Source of the DNA: a virus
Strand: one strand, 5' to 3'
IMG/VR virus record: IMGVR_UViG_3300029286_000174
Location: 1 to 31,183 of that record
DNA length: 31,183 nucleotides
Shown: in pieces, positions 13,378 to 20,938 of the stretch
How positions within the stretch are numbered: position 1 is the first letter of the stretch
Layout: each line of letters starts with the position of its first letter
Program-made: the position numbers and the translations under genes
Notes under the pieces: generated by a model
Told to the model about the DNA's origin: nothing
Seen by the model: the letters and a program-made list of their open reading frames with translations, nothing else
Databases searched by the model: none

Positions 13378-13680
13378 ATGAAAACTTTAATCGAAACAAC
13401 AACAGGCACAATTTCAAGTCAAATGATTTTAGACCACTGCGGCGACTATGCAGGTAAATTTCAAGACACTGCTTTTGACTTACTTTCAACAGTATGTAAA
13501 TTACCAGAATTTGAAGACAATCAGTGGTGCGACATCATGTTTGACCATGATGGAGATGTTTATGCGATCTGGGCTGAAGATGCTTTGACTTGCTCAAATG
13601 CAGATGCAAAATATATTCAGCTTGATCGCGAAGATTGCGAGGCAGCGTTTGACGGTATGAAAGAAAAAATGGAAAACTAA
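13378..13680 (+). CDS. 100-aa acidic protein of unknown function
   Basis: Starts MKTLIETTTGTISSQMILDHCGDYAG. Strongly acidic, with FDHDGDVYAIWAEDAL in the middle and four cysteines scattered without a metal-binding pattern. No signal peptide. Unlike its neighbours it does not follow a cassette leader but an AT-rich promoter region with an operator-like inverted repeat. Not recognised. Confidence 0.72.
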   Translation: MKTLIETTTGTISSQMILDHCGDYAGKFQDTAFDLLSTVCKLPEFEDNQWCDIMFDHDGDVYAIWAEDALTCSNADAKYIQLDREDCEAAFDGMKEKMEN

Positions 13681-13717
13681 ATTTAACTGCTGCGCTATCG
13701 GCAATACGGGCAATTTT

Positions 13718-14209
13718 ATGAAAGACGAAGCAATAAACATTTTAGATCAAATCTCAAACCTCATAACTTCATATCAGTATTATGAGGAAGCAGAAGAGCA
13801 GGCAGGGGAAAGTATCCAGGAAGATGTTCATGAGTATTACAGAATACTGAATTTTGCTTATGATTTACTAACCAGGACAGCATTAATCAGTTCGATAAAG
13901 GTGAAAACACCTGAAGAGATGAAAGAACCTGGCTTTGAGGAAGAATATATTCAAAGTTATGGTATTGCAGCCGATGAGTTTGCTGATTTTTCGTTTGCTC
14001 TTGCAACCCAAAAGGGCGAAATTTCGCTTCGCAGATTGCTGCGAACGATGATTAACCGCGCCGGTTTTGGTGATAACCCAATTACAATGAAAGATGTTTG
14101 CACGCAAACTCATCAGGGTTATCCGAATATGAGCAGGTACCTTTCCGGAAAACAGTCGCTATCGAGCGATAATTATGAGAAAGCTTTGAATTTTGTTTTA
14201 AAAAAATAG
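13718..14209 (+). CDS. HTH-containing putative regulator
   Basis: A 163-aa acidic, helical protein. The C-terminal 45 residues (ITMKDVCTQTHQGYPNMSRYLSGKQSLSSDNYEKALNFVLKK) have the Cro/C1-type helix-turn-helix layout. The N-terminal 115 residues are helical and may dimerise. It lies 37 bp after the 100-aa gene under the same promoter, and a terminator follows 22 bp later. With the inverted repeat over the promoter, an autoregulatory unit is plausible but unproven. Confidence 0.68.
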   Translation: MKDEAINILDQISNLITSYQYYEEAEEQAGESIQEDVHEYYRILNFAYDLLTRTALISSIKVKTPEEMKEPGFEEEYIQSYGIAADEFADFSFALATQKGEISLRRLLRTMINRAGFGDNPITMKDVCTQTHQGYPNMSRYLSGKQSLSSDNYEKALNFVLKK

Positions 14210-14230
14210 CTTTTATCTATTTTTATTTAA

Positions 14231-14260
14231 AGCCTCTGAGTTACTCAGGGGCTTTTTTTT
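14231..14260 (+). terminator. Terminator after the HTH gene
   Basis: AGCCTCTGAG-TTA-CTCAGGGGCT, 10 bp with one T-G pair, followed by a T run. It lies 40 bp before leader copy 5, in the place that a two-sided hairpin takes before copies 2 and 3. Confidence 0.92.
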
Positions 14261-14300
14261 TATCTCACCCGACACTGAGAGATGATCACTTAAATTGGCT

Positions 14301-14545
14301 GGCAAAGGTACAGCCAGTCAAATATCATAAGTAAAGCCCGGACGGCCAATGCCTTTTCAATTTTTTAGCTGAGCATTGGCCGTCCGCCCGTTGGGTGGCT
14401 TCACGCTTTAAGGCGTGACCGCCAGGCTTGACTTAGAATTTGCCTTAGCTGTGATTTCTGGCCATCAATTTAAATGATTCATTTTTCAAAATTAAACTGG
14501 CGTGCCAGATGCTAAAAAAAGTCCGCAGGGCAGCGGCAAATAATT
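14301..14545 (+). ncRNA. Structured cassette leader RNA, copy 5
   Basis: Fourth full copy. P3 pairs 14339-14352 with 14373-14386, perfect 14 bp in a sequence different from copies 1-3. P4 is shortened to TCACGC/GCGTGA on the same GGTGG/CCGCC base, a full replacement of the stem. P5 TCTGGC/GCCAGA encloses a longer AT-rich loop. P6 is CCGC/GCGG. The pseudoknot-side triplet is GCT instead of GCC, which weakens that pairing here. Confidence 0.8.
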
Positions 14546-14959
14546 ATGACAACCGGATCAGCAAATGCAACTCCGAAAAATGGTTCAGCATCGAAAGCTG
14601 ACAGTACTCAACCAAAAGTTGAGAACGTTCAAAATGCAACGGCTCCTGCCGAAGTGAAAATTCCTAAACCGGAAGCTCCGGTAATAAAGAATTTTACTTT
14701 GCATGAGATTGAGCAAAAGACCGAGTTCCTGAACACGCTTTTTACGAAAAGGATGCGGCTTCACGAAGCTAAACTGAAGCTGGAAAAGTTCAGGATCGGA
14801 TCGGACGATTCGCTTACGGTTCGTTTTTCGGACAATGACGGGAATTCATTTACCACCGCAAACAAGGAGCCTATTGAGAAAATGCTCAGGATGGTGAAGG
14901 ATGGAATTTCGGTTTCGCTGATGGAAGTTGAAGCACATATCAAATCGATATTTGAGTAA
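14546..14959 (+). CDS. 137-aa protein with disordered N-terminus behind leader copy 5
   Basis: Residues 1-45 are Ser/Ala/Thr/Pro/Lys-rich and probably disordered. The C-terminal 90 residues form a compact alpha/beta unit (FTLHEIEQKTEFLNTLFTKRMRLHEAKLKLEKFRIGSDDSLTVRFSD, then EKMLRMVKDGISVSLMEVEAHIKSIFE). I recall similar small proteins in other Bacteroidetes phages but not a function. Start set by the leader; a perfect terminator follows 16 nt after the stop, closing the array. Confidence 0.72.
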   Translation: MTTGSANATPKNGSASKADSTQPKVENVQNATAPAEVKIPKPEAPVIKNFTLHEIEQKTEFLNTLFTKRMRLHEAKLKLEKFRIGSDDSLTVRFSDNDGNSFTTANKEPIEKMLRMVKDGISVSLMEVEAHIKSIFE

Positions 14960-14975
14960 GCTGCAACTTCGGATT

Positions 14976-15011
14976 AAAAAACCGGATCCGGTTTTCCGGA
15001 TCCGGTTTTTT
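14976..15011 (+). terminator. Terminator closing the cassette array
   Basis: AAAAACCGGATCCGG paired with CCGGATCCGGTTTTT through a TTTT loop; perfect, with a T run. The A-run makes it usable from both strands. Confidence 0.92.
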
Positions 15012-15102
15012 TTATGGGCGTAGGCTTTTTTTGTCCTTTCATCTCCTCTATTATCCTCTTAATCTTGCTCATCATTTAGTATTCACTAAAATTTATTACA
15101 AA

Positions 15103-15888
15103 ATGAAAAAGTACTTTGGTAATTTTAAGATTGTGCTGCTGTTTGCAGCGATGCTGGCCTTAATGGCCTTTACACCTTCGGTGTTTCCGGCTTCATCTTC
15201 ACCGCCTGGTGAGAACCCTTTAGGATGGAACGAAGGGAACTTTCCGTCAACACTCTATCTTATCGACCCTGCTGATAATGACTGGTACACGAAAGGTGAC
15301 AGCATTTATTCGATGTTCAAAATCAATGACGAATACTACGCTTCAGGTGTAAAGTGGAGCAAATCAAGTATGGGTTTTGCGATGGCCTTTGCAAACGTAC
15401 ACGGCATGCCTGTTAAGGTTGGATTTGGTACTGATGAACAAGTCTATTGGGGAGTTTGCCGAAAAGGCATTATTTACCAACTCTCATTACAAACTACATA
15501 CAAAGGAAAGTATGATACAAACGCAGTGTTTGCAATGACTGATGAAGTTCTTACGGTGCTCGATAATCCTTATTACTCTTTAAATCCTGTCTGGCCTGAT
15601 GTAACCGACTTCAAAATTAAACCGCCAACAGCCGGTAAATGGGTGTATTTCAGGGATATTATTTCATACAAAAACATGCTACCGAAATACATCGAATGCA
15701 CCACAAAACTTACTGTTTGTGATGGGTGCGCCCTGGTGAAATACGGGAAATACTTTAACGAAACAAAGTTGAAATTCAGTGATGCAGATATTGCGAAAGG
15801 ATATATCTCGATAACAATTTTCGCTCAGCCACTTAAGAATAGCAACTCAAAACAAACCTCCAAAACTTACAAGCTAAGCTGGAGCTGA
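15103..15888 (+). CDS. Exported protein of unknown function upstream of the portal
   Basis: A 261-aa protein starting at ATG 15103. An in-frame upstream extension exists, but the Met chosen begins a signal peptide MKKYFGNFKIVLLFAAMLALMAFTPS. The mature part has paired aromatic beta-like segments, two cysteine clusters (ECTTKLTVCDGC around 210-221) and a Lys/Ser-rich end. No lipobox or catalytic motif seen. It lies between the cassette array and portal, so it is probably a cargo gene acting at the host envelope (receptor masking or exclusion), which is inference. A GTCCTTTC word shared with other operon starts lies 70 bp upstream. Confidence 0.72.
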   Translation: MKKYFGNFKIVLLFAAMLALMAFTPSVFPASSSPPGENPLGWNEGNFPSTLYLIDPADNDWYTKGDSIYSMFKINDEYYASGVKWSKSSMGFAMAFANVHGMPVKVGFGTDEQVYWGVCRKGIIYQLSLQTTYKGKYDTNAVFAMTDEVLTVLDNPYYSLNPVWPDVTDFKIKPPTAGKWVYFRDIISYKNMLPKYIECTTKLTVCDGCALVKYGKYFNETKLKFSDADIAKGYISITIFAQPLKNSNSKQTSKTYKLSWS

Positions 15889-15944
15889 CTGAGCAGCGCC
15901 AACATAAAAATAACAGGTCTTTAAAACCTTTGAAATAAATAAAA

Positions 15945-16226
15945 TTGAACAATACAATTAACATTTGGGATGCCATCCGGCAGATGCGCGAGCTGAGCAA
16001 ACAAGGCGGATCGTTTTCGATCACGTTTATGAGCTATTCCAGGGAGCGCTGTAAGTCGGATGGCATTATCGAAGTTACCAACGCCAGGCTTCGGCCTCAA
16101 GATTCGCCTGCAGGCGAATATTCTGATTACATGCTTAATTACGTGGACATTGACAGCGGCGAAGCTTACCATTTTTGGCAACCCTGCCTGATGTATTTTA
16201 ACCAACAAAGAGTTACGATAAAATGA
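15945..16226 (+). CDS. Small phage protein coupled to the portal gene
   Basis: A 93-aa protein with a TTG start at 15945 behind AAATAAATAAAA; the only in-frame ATG would remove 13 residues of an otherwise consistent N-terminus (MNNTINIWDAIRQMRELSKQ). Contains GGSFSITFMSYSRER and YMLNYVDIDSGEAYHFWQPCLMYFNQQRVTIK, a beta-rich compact fold. Ends in ATGA overlap with the portal gene. Function unknown; probably a head-vertex or assembly component. Confidence 0.65.
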   Translation: MNNTINIWDAIRQMRELSKQGGSFSITFMSYSRERCKSDGIIEVTNARLRPQDSPAGEYSDYMLNYVDIDSGEAYHFWQPCLMYFNQQRVTIK

Positions 16227-17569
16227 TAGTAAGAAATGGAAACGGTGGGATAATCGAACTGGCTGATGTGGCCTATTCGTTTCATATTGCCAGCGCCGAC
16301 AATGGCGTTAACGATTTTGAATTCTTTAATGGCAACCTACAGAAGCGCTGGGAAAGTAACCCGCTTTCGGTGGGACCTTACCGGATAGTGCCTTTCGGCG
16401 AAACCAACAACCTCCCGGTTGTTTTGCGCGATATTATCGAAGACAATAACCTGGCCGAAGGGATTATGAAACGGCAGCGCGGCCTGATATGGGGACAAGG
16501 CCCCGAGCTTTACCGCACTGAGTTTAAAGAAAACAAGCGTGAAAAGATTTGGGTGAACGATCCTGAAGTATTATCCTGGTTAAAATCGTGGGATTTTGAA
16601 ACCTACCTGCAGCACATCATTATTGATTATTTCCATTCGGAATGCTGTTTTACAAAAGTATTTCGTAATCGTGGTACCCGGATTGGTGCTCCTGGTATGA
16701 TACCAAAACTGGAATATGTTTCGGTAAGCCGTGCCCGCCTGGAGTGGCCGGATGACCGCTTGAACCCAAAACGCGCCATTATTGGCGATTTTGATGAGGA
16801 GATTTACAACTACCTTTCGGCTTACCCGCTTTTTGATGAAAACGACCCGTTTGCCCATCCAATTGCAGTAAAGTTTGACAACATGGCGAGCTTTGCCCGC
16901 CGTTTTTATGGTGTTCCGGCCTATTATGGCGCCCTGAACTGGATAAAAAAGGCTTCGCAGATTCCTAAGATCCTGCAGGCGCTCACCGACAATTCACTAA
17001 ATATTAAGTGGCACATTGTTTCTCCTGCAAGTTATTGGGAAAACAAGAAAGAAATGCTGATGGAAAACTGCACACTCAAAGGTGAGCAGTACAATCCAAA
17101 AATGCTGGAAGATTTGAAAGACGAAATTTTTGATAAGCTGGCTAAGGTTTTGGCCGGGGAAACGAATGTTGGAAAGTTTTTCACCAGCGAAAAGGTGATG
17201 AACGAATTTCAACAGATGGAAAACTGGGAGATTATCCCGATAGACCAGAAAGTTAAAGATTTTATTGATTCGCAGATCAGCATTGCAAACAAGGCTGATT
17301 CGGCAACAACTTCCGGGCTTGGGCTGCATCCTGCCTTATCGAATATTATGATTGATGGCAAACTTGCATCCGGATCAGAACAACTTTACGCGCTCAAACT
17401 TTACCTGGCGACCGAGATTGACATACCTGAGCTGATTATTACAAAAGCTGTGAATGCTGCCATTGCCGCCAACTGGCCGGGTAAGGGTTTGAAACTTGGC
17501 TTTTATCATGACATCGTGAAAACAGAAGATTCGGTAACTTCAAACGAAAGGGTTAAAAATGCTGTTTAA
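16223..17569 (+). CDS. Portal protein
   Basis: A 448-aa protein with the general features of a phage portal: an N-terminal arm (FEFFNGNLQKRWESNPLSVGPYRIVPFGETNNLPVVLRD), a beta/alpha wing region with LIWGQGPELY and FHSECCFTKVFRNRG, a tyrosine/proline-rich centre, then long helices in the stem and clip region (MLEDLKDEIFDKLAKVLAGE, then ATTSGLGLHPALSNIM). The dodecameric portal forms the DNA gate to which large terminase docks. It is normally next to terL, but here 5.2 kb of accessory genes separate them. Overlaps the next gene by 11 nt. Confidence 0.82.
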   Translation: MIVRNGNGGIIELADVAYSFHIASADNGVNDFEFFNGNLQKRWESNPLSVGPYRIVPFGETNNLPVVLRDIIEDNNLAEGIMKRQRGLIWGQGPELYRTEFKENKREKIWVNDPEVLSWLKSWDFETYLQHIIIDYFHSECCFTKVFRNRGTRIGAPGMIPKLEYVSVSRARLEWPDDRLNPKRAIIGDFDEEIYNYLSAYPLFDENDPFAHPIAVKFDNMASFARRFYGVPAYYGALNWIKKASQIPKILQALTDNSLNIKWHIVSPASYWENKKEMLMENCTLKGEQYNPKMLEDLKDEIFDKLAKVLAGETNVGKFFTSEKVMNEFQQMENWEIIPIDQKVKDFIDSQISIANKADSATTSGLGLHPALSNIMIDGKLASGSEQLYALKLYLATEIDIPELIITKAVNAAIAANWPGKGLKLGFYHDIVKTEDSVTSNERVKNAV

Positions 17570-18611
17570 AACCATCGACGAATTAAAGAAAGCAACAGGT
17601 TTCCTGTATGCTCAAAACAATATCGAAAACATAACCACCGACCTGGAGCTTGCCGAGGAAGATTTGCGTGGGGTTGTGGGTGATGAGATTATTGATGCGG
17701 CTTTGGCTCACTATGACAGTGAAAATTACGAAAGTCAGAATCCAGTCCCGGCAGATCCGCCGGCAGATCCACCAGTGGACCCGCCAAATTATGAAATTTG
17801 GACAAAACTTGTCAAATACATCCAGTTGCCGGTGGCATATTTTGCAATCCATTCTTTTTATCAGAATACAGATGTTTCGCATGAGGACACCGGACGTAAA
17901 GTAAAGATTGATGCCGAGCGTGAGAAACTCCCGTGGGAATGGATGCTTGAAAAAGATGAAAAGGCTATCCTTAAAAAAGCACACCGCACCACCGACCGGC
18001 TGATCAACTTCCTGGAGCAAAACATTGACGCGTTTCCAGAATGGGCTGGATCGGATGCCAGGAAAGAAATCAGATGCCAGTTTATTGCATCGGCAACGGA
18101 GTTTCACACGGTTTACCCGATTGATTATTCGCGCCGGTTTTTCCTGACCATCAGCCCGTTTATCCGTGAAGCCGAACGGAAATACATTAAGCCGGTTTTG
18201 GGCGAAGATGTTTTTGATGTGATGAAAACCGCCATGGGAACGCTTCCCGATCCGGATGCCGAGCCACCGGTAACCGCTTATGCAGATACCGACGGCTTGC
18301 TTCCGCTTATCCGTGTGCCGCTGGCTCTGTATGCGATGAGTATTGCAGTGACCAGGCTTTCGTTGGAAGTACTTCCCGAGGGCGTTTTCCAGAATCTTGT
18401 TTCAGAAAGATTAACGCAAAATGCAAAGGTTCCGGCAACGGCTCAGGACAGGTTTGAGATTTCGAAGAGCCTGCAAACACGGGCAAATGATGAGTTAAGG
18501 TTTTTGCAGGAAAAAATCAGGAAAATTGCAGCCGCCAGTTCAGAAACTGAATTTATTGCTGCTGATTTGACACAGGGATTGTTGGAGACGAACAAATTTG
18601 CGAGGATGTAG
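17559..18611 (+). CDS. Putative head-tail connector/neck protein
   Basis: A 350-aa helical protein. It contains a proline/aspartate spacer (PVPADPPADPPVDPP, about residues 62-76), then two similar-looking helical halves: LVKYIQLPVAYFAIHSFYQNTDVSHEDTGRKVK and the later LIRVPLALYAMSIAVTRLSLEVLPEGVF. It reminds me of the DUF6712-type structural proteins of Bacteroidetes phages, though I cannot confirm the family. Position directly after the portal, with a start inside its end, supports a connector role. Confidence 0.6.
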   Translation: MLFKTIDELKKATGFLYAQNNIENITTDLELAEEDLRGVVGDEIIDAALAHYDSENYESQNPVPADPPADPPVDPPNYEIWTKLVKYIQLPVAYFAIHSFYQNTDVSHEDTGRKVKIDAEREKLPWEWMLEKDEKAILKKAHRTTDRLINFLEQNIDAFPEWAGSDARKEIRCQFIASATEFHTVYPIDYSRRFFLTISPFIREAERKYIKPVLGEDVFDVMKTAMGTLPDPDAEPPVTAYADTDGLLPLIRVPLALYAMSIAVTRLSLEVLPEGVFQNLVSERLTQNAKVPATAQDRFEISKSLQTRANDELRFLQEKIRKIAAASSETEFIAADLTQGLLETNKFARM

Positions 18612-18612
18612 C

Positions 18613-18676
18613 CTCCCCCCGACCCCCTCCAATTGGAGGGGGAGGAAGAGCCCCCCGCATCGGGGGGTTGGGGGGC
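18613..18676. repeat. GC-rich nested palindrome between two structural genes
   Basis: CCCCCTCC-AATT-GGAGGGGG (18623-18642) and CCCCCCG-CAT-CGGGGGG lie side by side, and the outer CCCCCC (18615-18620) can pair with GGGGGG (18670-18675). The composition is unlike the flanking phage genes. Such C/G-run palindromes are dispersed in Bacteroidetes chromosomes, so this may be a small REP-like element that landed between phage genes. Confidence 0.75.
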
Positions 18677-18697
18677 AAAAAAAGAAGGAAGATTATT

Positions 18698-19573
18698 ATG
18701 ACAAAACTTGAGATACCAGCCATTAATTTTGAAAAGGAAATCCCGGCAAGTTTCGATGAAATGAGCAGCGAGGAGTTTATCCGGTTTGCACATCTTTACC
18801 TGGAGCTGCAAAAAGGTGCCATAACTCTTAACCATCTGAAAACTGAAATGGTATTCCAGTTCCTGGGACTGAAATACAGCAAATGGCGCTTCGAGCTGAT
18901 GCTTGAAGAGGACAAGGCAAAGATTTATGAGAATATTTACCTGATCAGTGAGAAACTTGATTTCTTGTTCGTGCAGGAACCCACCGACGACGGGAAAATT
19001 AACTTAAAAGTTAATTTCCCGTTCACCAAAAATCTTATCCCGAAATATCAGGGCTTTATTGGTCCGGATGACATCATGAATGATGTTACATTTTTGGAAT
19101 ACAAAAATGCGCATGTTGCAGCCATGGAGTTTTTGAAATCGTCGGACGAGACTGATTTAAACTGGTTCGTGGCTACGTTATATCGGAGGCCATGGCTGCG
19201 ATGGCTTAAAAAACCGAGCTATGACGAGTTTAAAACCAAAAAAAACGCCGAAAAAGTAAGTTGCTGGCCTGTTTCGGTGAAATATGCCATACTACTTAAT
19301 TTTTTAGCATGGGAAGAGTACATCCGGACGGGCACTTTTACGATTGATGGCAACGAGATTAGTTTTTCGATACTGTTTAAATCGTCTGGGGATGATGAAG
19401 GTAGCGATGCCGGAACCGGATTAACCGGCCTGCTTTTTACGATAGCCGAAACCGGAGTGTTTGGAAACGTGAAAGCTACTTCGGAACAGAACCTGTATGA
19501 TATCCTTTTCAGGCTTTACCAGGTGCAGCGTGAGAAAATGGAGATGGAGAAACGAATGAATAAAAAGAAATGA
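18698..19573 (+). CDS. Tail-assembly-type structural protein
   Basis: A 291-aa protein from ATG 18698, preceded by AAGGAAG. The longer TTG frame from 18668 would begin inside the palindrome and is rejected. It is acidic and helical at the N-terminus (SFDEMSSEEFIRFAHLYLELQKG). The C-terminal segment GLTGLLFTIAETGVFGNVKATSEQNLYDILFRLYQVQREKMEMEKRM resembles proteins found before the tape measure in Bacteroidetes phages. A tail-assembly chaperone is possible by position, but no frameshift product was seen. Start of next gene overlaps the stop (ATGA). Confidence 0.55.
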   Translation: MTKLEIPAINFEKEIPASFDEMSSEEFIRFAHLYLELQKGAITLNHLKTEMVFQFLGLKYSKWRFELMLEEDKAKIYENIYLISEKLDFLFVQEPTDDGKINLKVNFPFTKNLIPKYQGFIGPDDIMNDVTFLEYKNAHVAAMEFLKSSDETDLNWFVATLYRRPWLRWLKKPSYDEFKTKKNAEKVSCWPVSVKYAILLNFLAWEEYIRTGTFTIDGNEISFSILFKSSGDDEGSDAGTGLTGLLFTIAETGVFGNVKATSEQNLYDILFRLYQVQREKMEMEKRMNKKK

Positions 19574-20016
19574 TAACGATTGCACAACTTGCGGCATTTG
19601 CTGCGCGCCTGAAGGATAACACCGATTTGAATCATGTTATCCTGGTAACTACCGAAAGTGAGCTTACTAAAAAAATGCAGCAGGTAAAACAGGAGCAGTT
19701 CCCGATACTTGTTGTTGTGATCCCAAGTTACGACGCTACAGGAAGCCGCGACAGCCTGAGCATGATGGCGCAAATGATAATGTTTGTGCTTAAAAAAGAC
19801 CGCGCCCAGGGAGCTACCGAAACAAACCAGATGTCCGACATGGAAGAAACCCTTGCAATTACTAATGCTATCGCCGGTTTCCTGCTTAATGGCTTTGCTG
19901 ATTACGAGGATTGTATTTTTTATCAGGGAATACAACCCGCTTCGATACACATCGATCCTGAGTACAACTACCTTGGCTGTAGTGGCTGGAGCCTGGGATT
20001 TACAATTAAAAATTAA
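19570..20016 (+). CDS. Putative tail-terminator/head-tail joining protein
   Basis: A 148-aa alpha/beta protein (ARLKDNTDLNHVILVTTESEL, then EQFPILVVVIPSY, ending NYLGCSGWSLGFTIKN). Size and fold pattern fit tail-terminator or tail-completion proteins, and it sits between neck and tape measure genes. No specific motif, so the call is positional. Confidence 0.5.
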   Translation: MITIAQLAAFAARLKDNTDLNHVILVTTESELTKKMQQVKQEQFPILVVVIPSYDATGSRDSLSMMAQMIMFVLKKDRAQGATETNQMSDMEETLAITNAIAGFLLNGFADYEDCIFYQGIQPASIHIDPEYNYLGCSGWSLGFTIKN

Positions 20017-20029
20017 AACAAATTATTAT

Positions 20030-20329
20030 ATGACAGACACTATGAAATCAGAATGGAGAAAAGCTTTGTGGACTGTGGTAGTTGCAGGGATTATTGCTAT
20101 TGTGAGTAATTTCATTCAGAATATTTCGGCGCAATCATCGATGAATGAACAATTAAAAGTCATGCAGAGTGAAATAACTCTGATCCGCTCAAAAATTGAT
20201 ATTATTCAGATCCAGATGGGTAACAAGGTTGACCGGGAGACGCTTGACAATAACATAGTTATTATGAACGGAAAGCTGGATGAGATGGGTACCAGGATTT
20301 TTGAAATTTACAAGGAAGTTAAACGATAA
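20030..20329 (+). CDS. Small membrane-anchored coiled-coil protein, possible lysis accessory
   Basis: A 99-aa protein from ATG 20030. A longer frame from 19784 overlaps the previous gene out of frame and is rejected. One N-terminal membrane segment (ALWTVVVAGIIAIVSNFI, residues 12-29) followed by a coiled-coil-like stretch with heptad Leu/Ile (LKVMQSEITLIRSKIDIIQIQ). Its neighbour is a holin-like protein, which suggests a role in lysis or membrane attachment. No endolysin is visible in the window. Confidence 0.6.
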   Translation: MTDTMKSEWRKALWTVVVAGIIAIVSNFIQNISAQSSMNEQLKVMQSEITLIRSKIDIIQIQMGNKVDRETLDNNIVIMNGKLDEMGTRIFEIYKEVKR

Positions 20330-20340
20330 ACTCTTAAAAA

Positions 20341-20832
20341 ATGGGAAAATTTAAAGACGAAAACGGAAAAACCCGCGTAGGGGCTTTCCTGGAGACCGTT
20401 GCTCCAACTGTTTTAGACCTGGCTGGAGATCTTACCGGGGTTGGCGCCCTTAACAAGCTTGGCGAATTGATTGACAAAAGCCCTGATATGAGCGAGCAGG
20501 ATAAAAACATTGCGCTGGAGATGCTCCGTTACGATGTTGAAGACCGGAAGAGCGCACGTGAGATGCAGGTTGCAGCATTGGCTCAGGATGATGTTTTCTC
20601 GAAAAGATTTAACTACTACCTGAGTAGTGCAATAATTATTATTTTTGCTGTGCTGATGGTACTTTTGTTCTTTGTTACGATACCTGAAGGAAACAGCGAA
20701 ATAGTTTACATGGGATTTGGAACGTTTATCGGGATTGTTGGCACGGTTGCAGCCTTTTATTTTGGCAGCAGCTCCGGAAGCAAAGACAAAACAGAAGGAT
20801 TAATGCAGGCTCTAAAGAGCCGACGAAGATAA
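20341..20832 (+). CDS. Holin-like membrane protein
   Basis: A 163-aa protein. Two clear membrane segments (YYLSSAIIIIFAVLMVLLFFV and YMGFGTFIGIVGTVAAFYFG) follow a soluble N-terminal part with a hydrophobic stretch (VLDLAGDLTGVGALNKL). It ends in GSSSGSKDKTEGLMQALKSRRR. The FYFGSSSGSKDK signature and charged tail are typical of the three-TM holin family known from gene-transfer agents and phages. Holins form the membrane lesion that triggers lysis. Start ATG 20341, 11 bp after the previous stop. Confidence 0.72.
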   Translation: MGKFKDENGKTRVGAFLETVAPTVLDLAGDLTGVGALNKLGELIDKSPDMSEQDKNIALEMLRYDVEDRKSAREMQVAALAQDDVFSKRFNYYLSSAIIIIFAVLMVLLFFVTIPEGNSEIVYMGFGTFIGIVGTVAAFYFGSSSGSKDKTEGLMQALKSRRR

Positions 20833-20878
20833 CCACCAGGGCCGGAAGAAACAGAAAAGTGCCCGCTATGTGTTTTAT

Positions 20879-20910
20879 AGCTCCGGATTAATTTCCGGGG
20901 CTTTTTTTTT
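20879..20910 (+). terminator. Terminator after the holin-like gene
   Basis: AGCTCCGGA / TCCGGGGCT with one T-G pair, loop of six, nine T residues. Confidence 0.9.
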
Positions 20911-20920
20911 GCTGTAAAAC

Positions 20921-20930
20921 GTCCTTTTCT
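20921..20930 (+). promoter_or_regulatory. GTCCTTTTCT motif at the start of the tail operon
   Basis: The same 10-mer stands at 27859-27868 before the fibre operon, and an 8-nt form GTCCTTTC stands at 6883 and 15033. All four lie between a gene or operon end and the next operon start. It may be a phage-specific promoter element. Confidence 0.4.
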
Positions 20931-20938
20931 CATCATTA

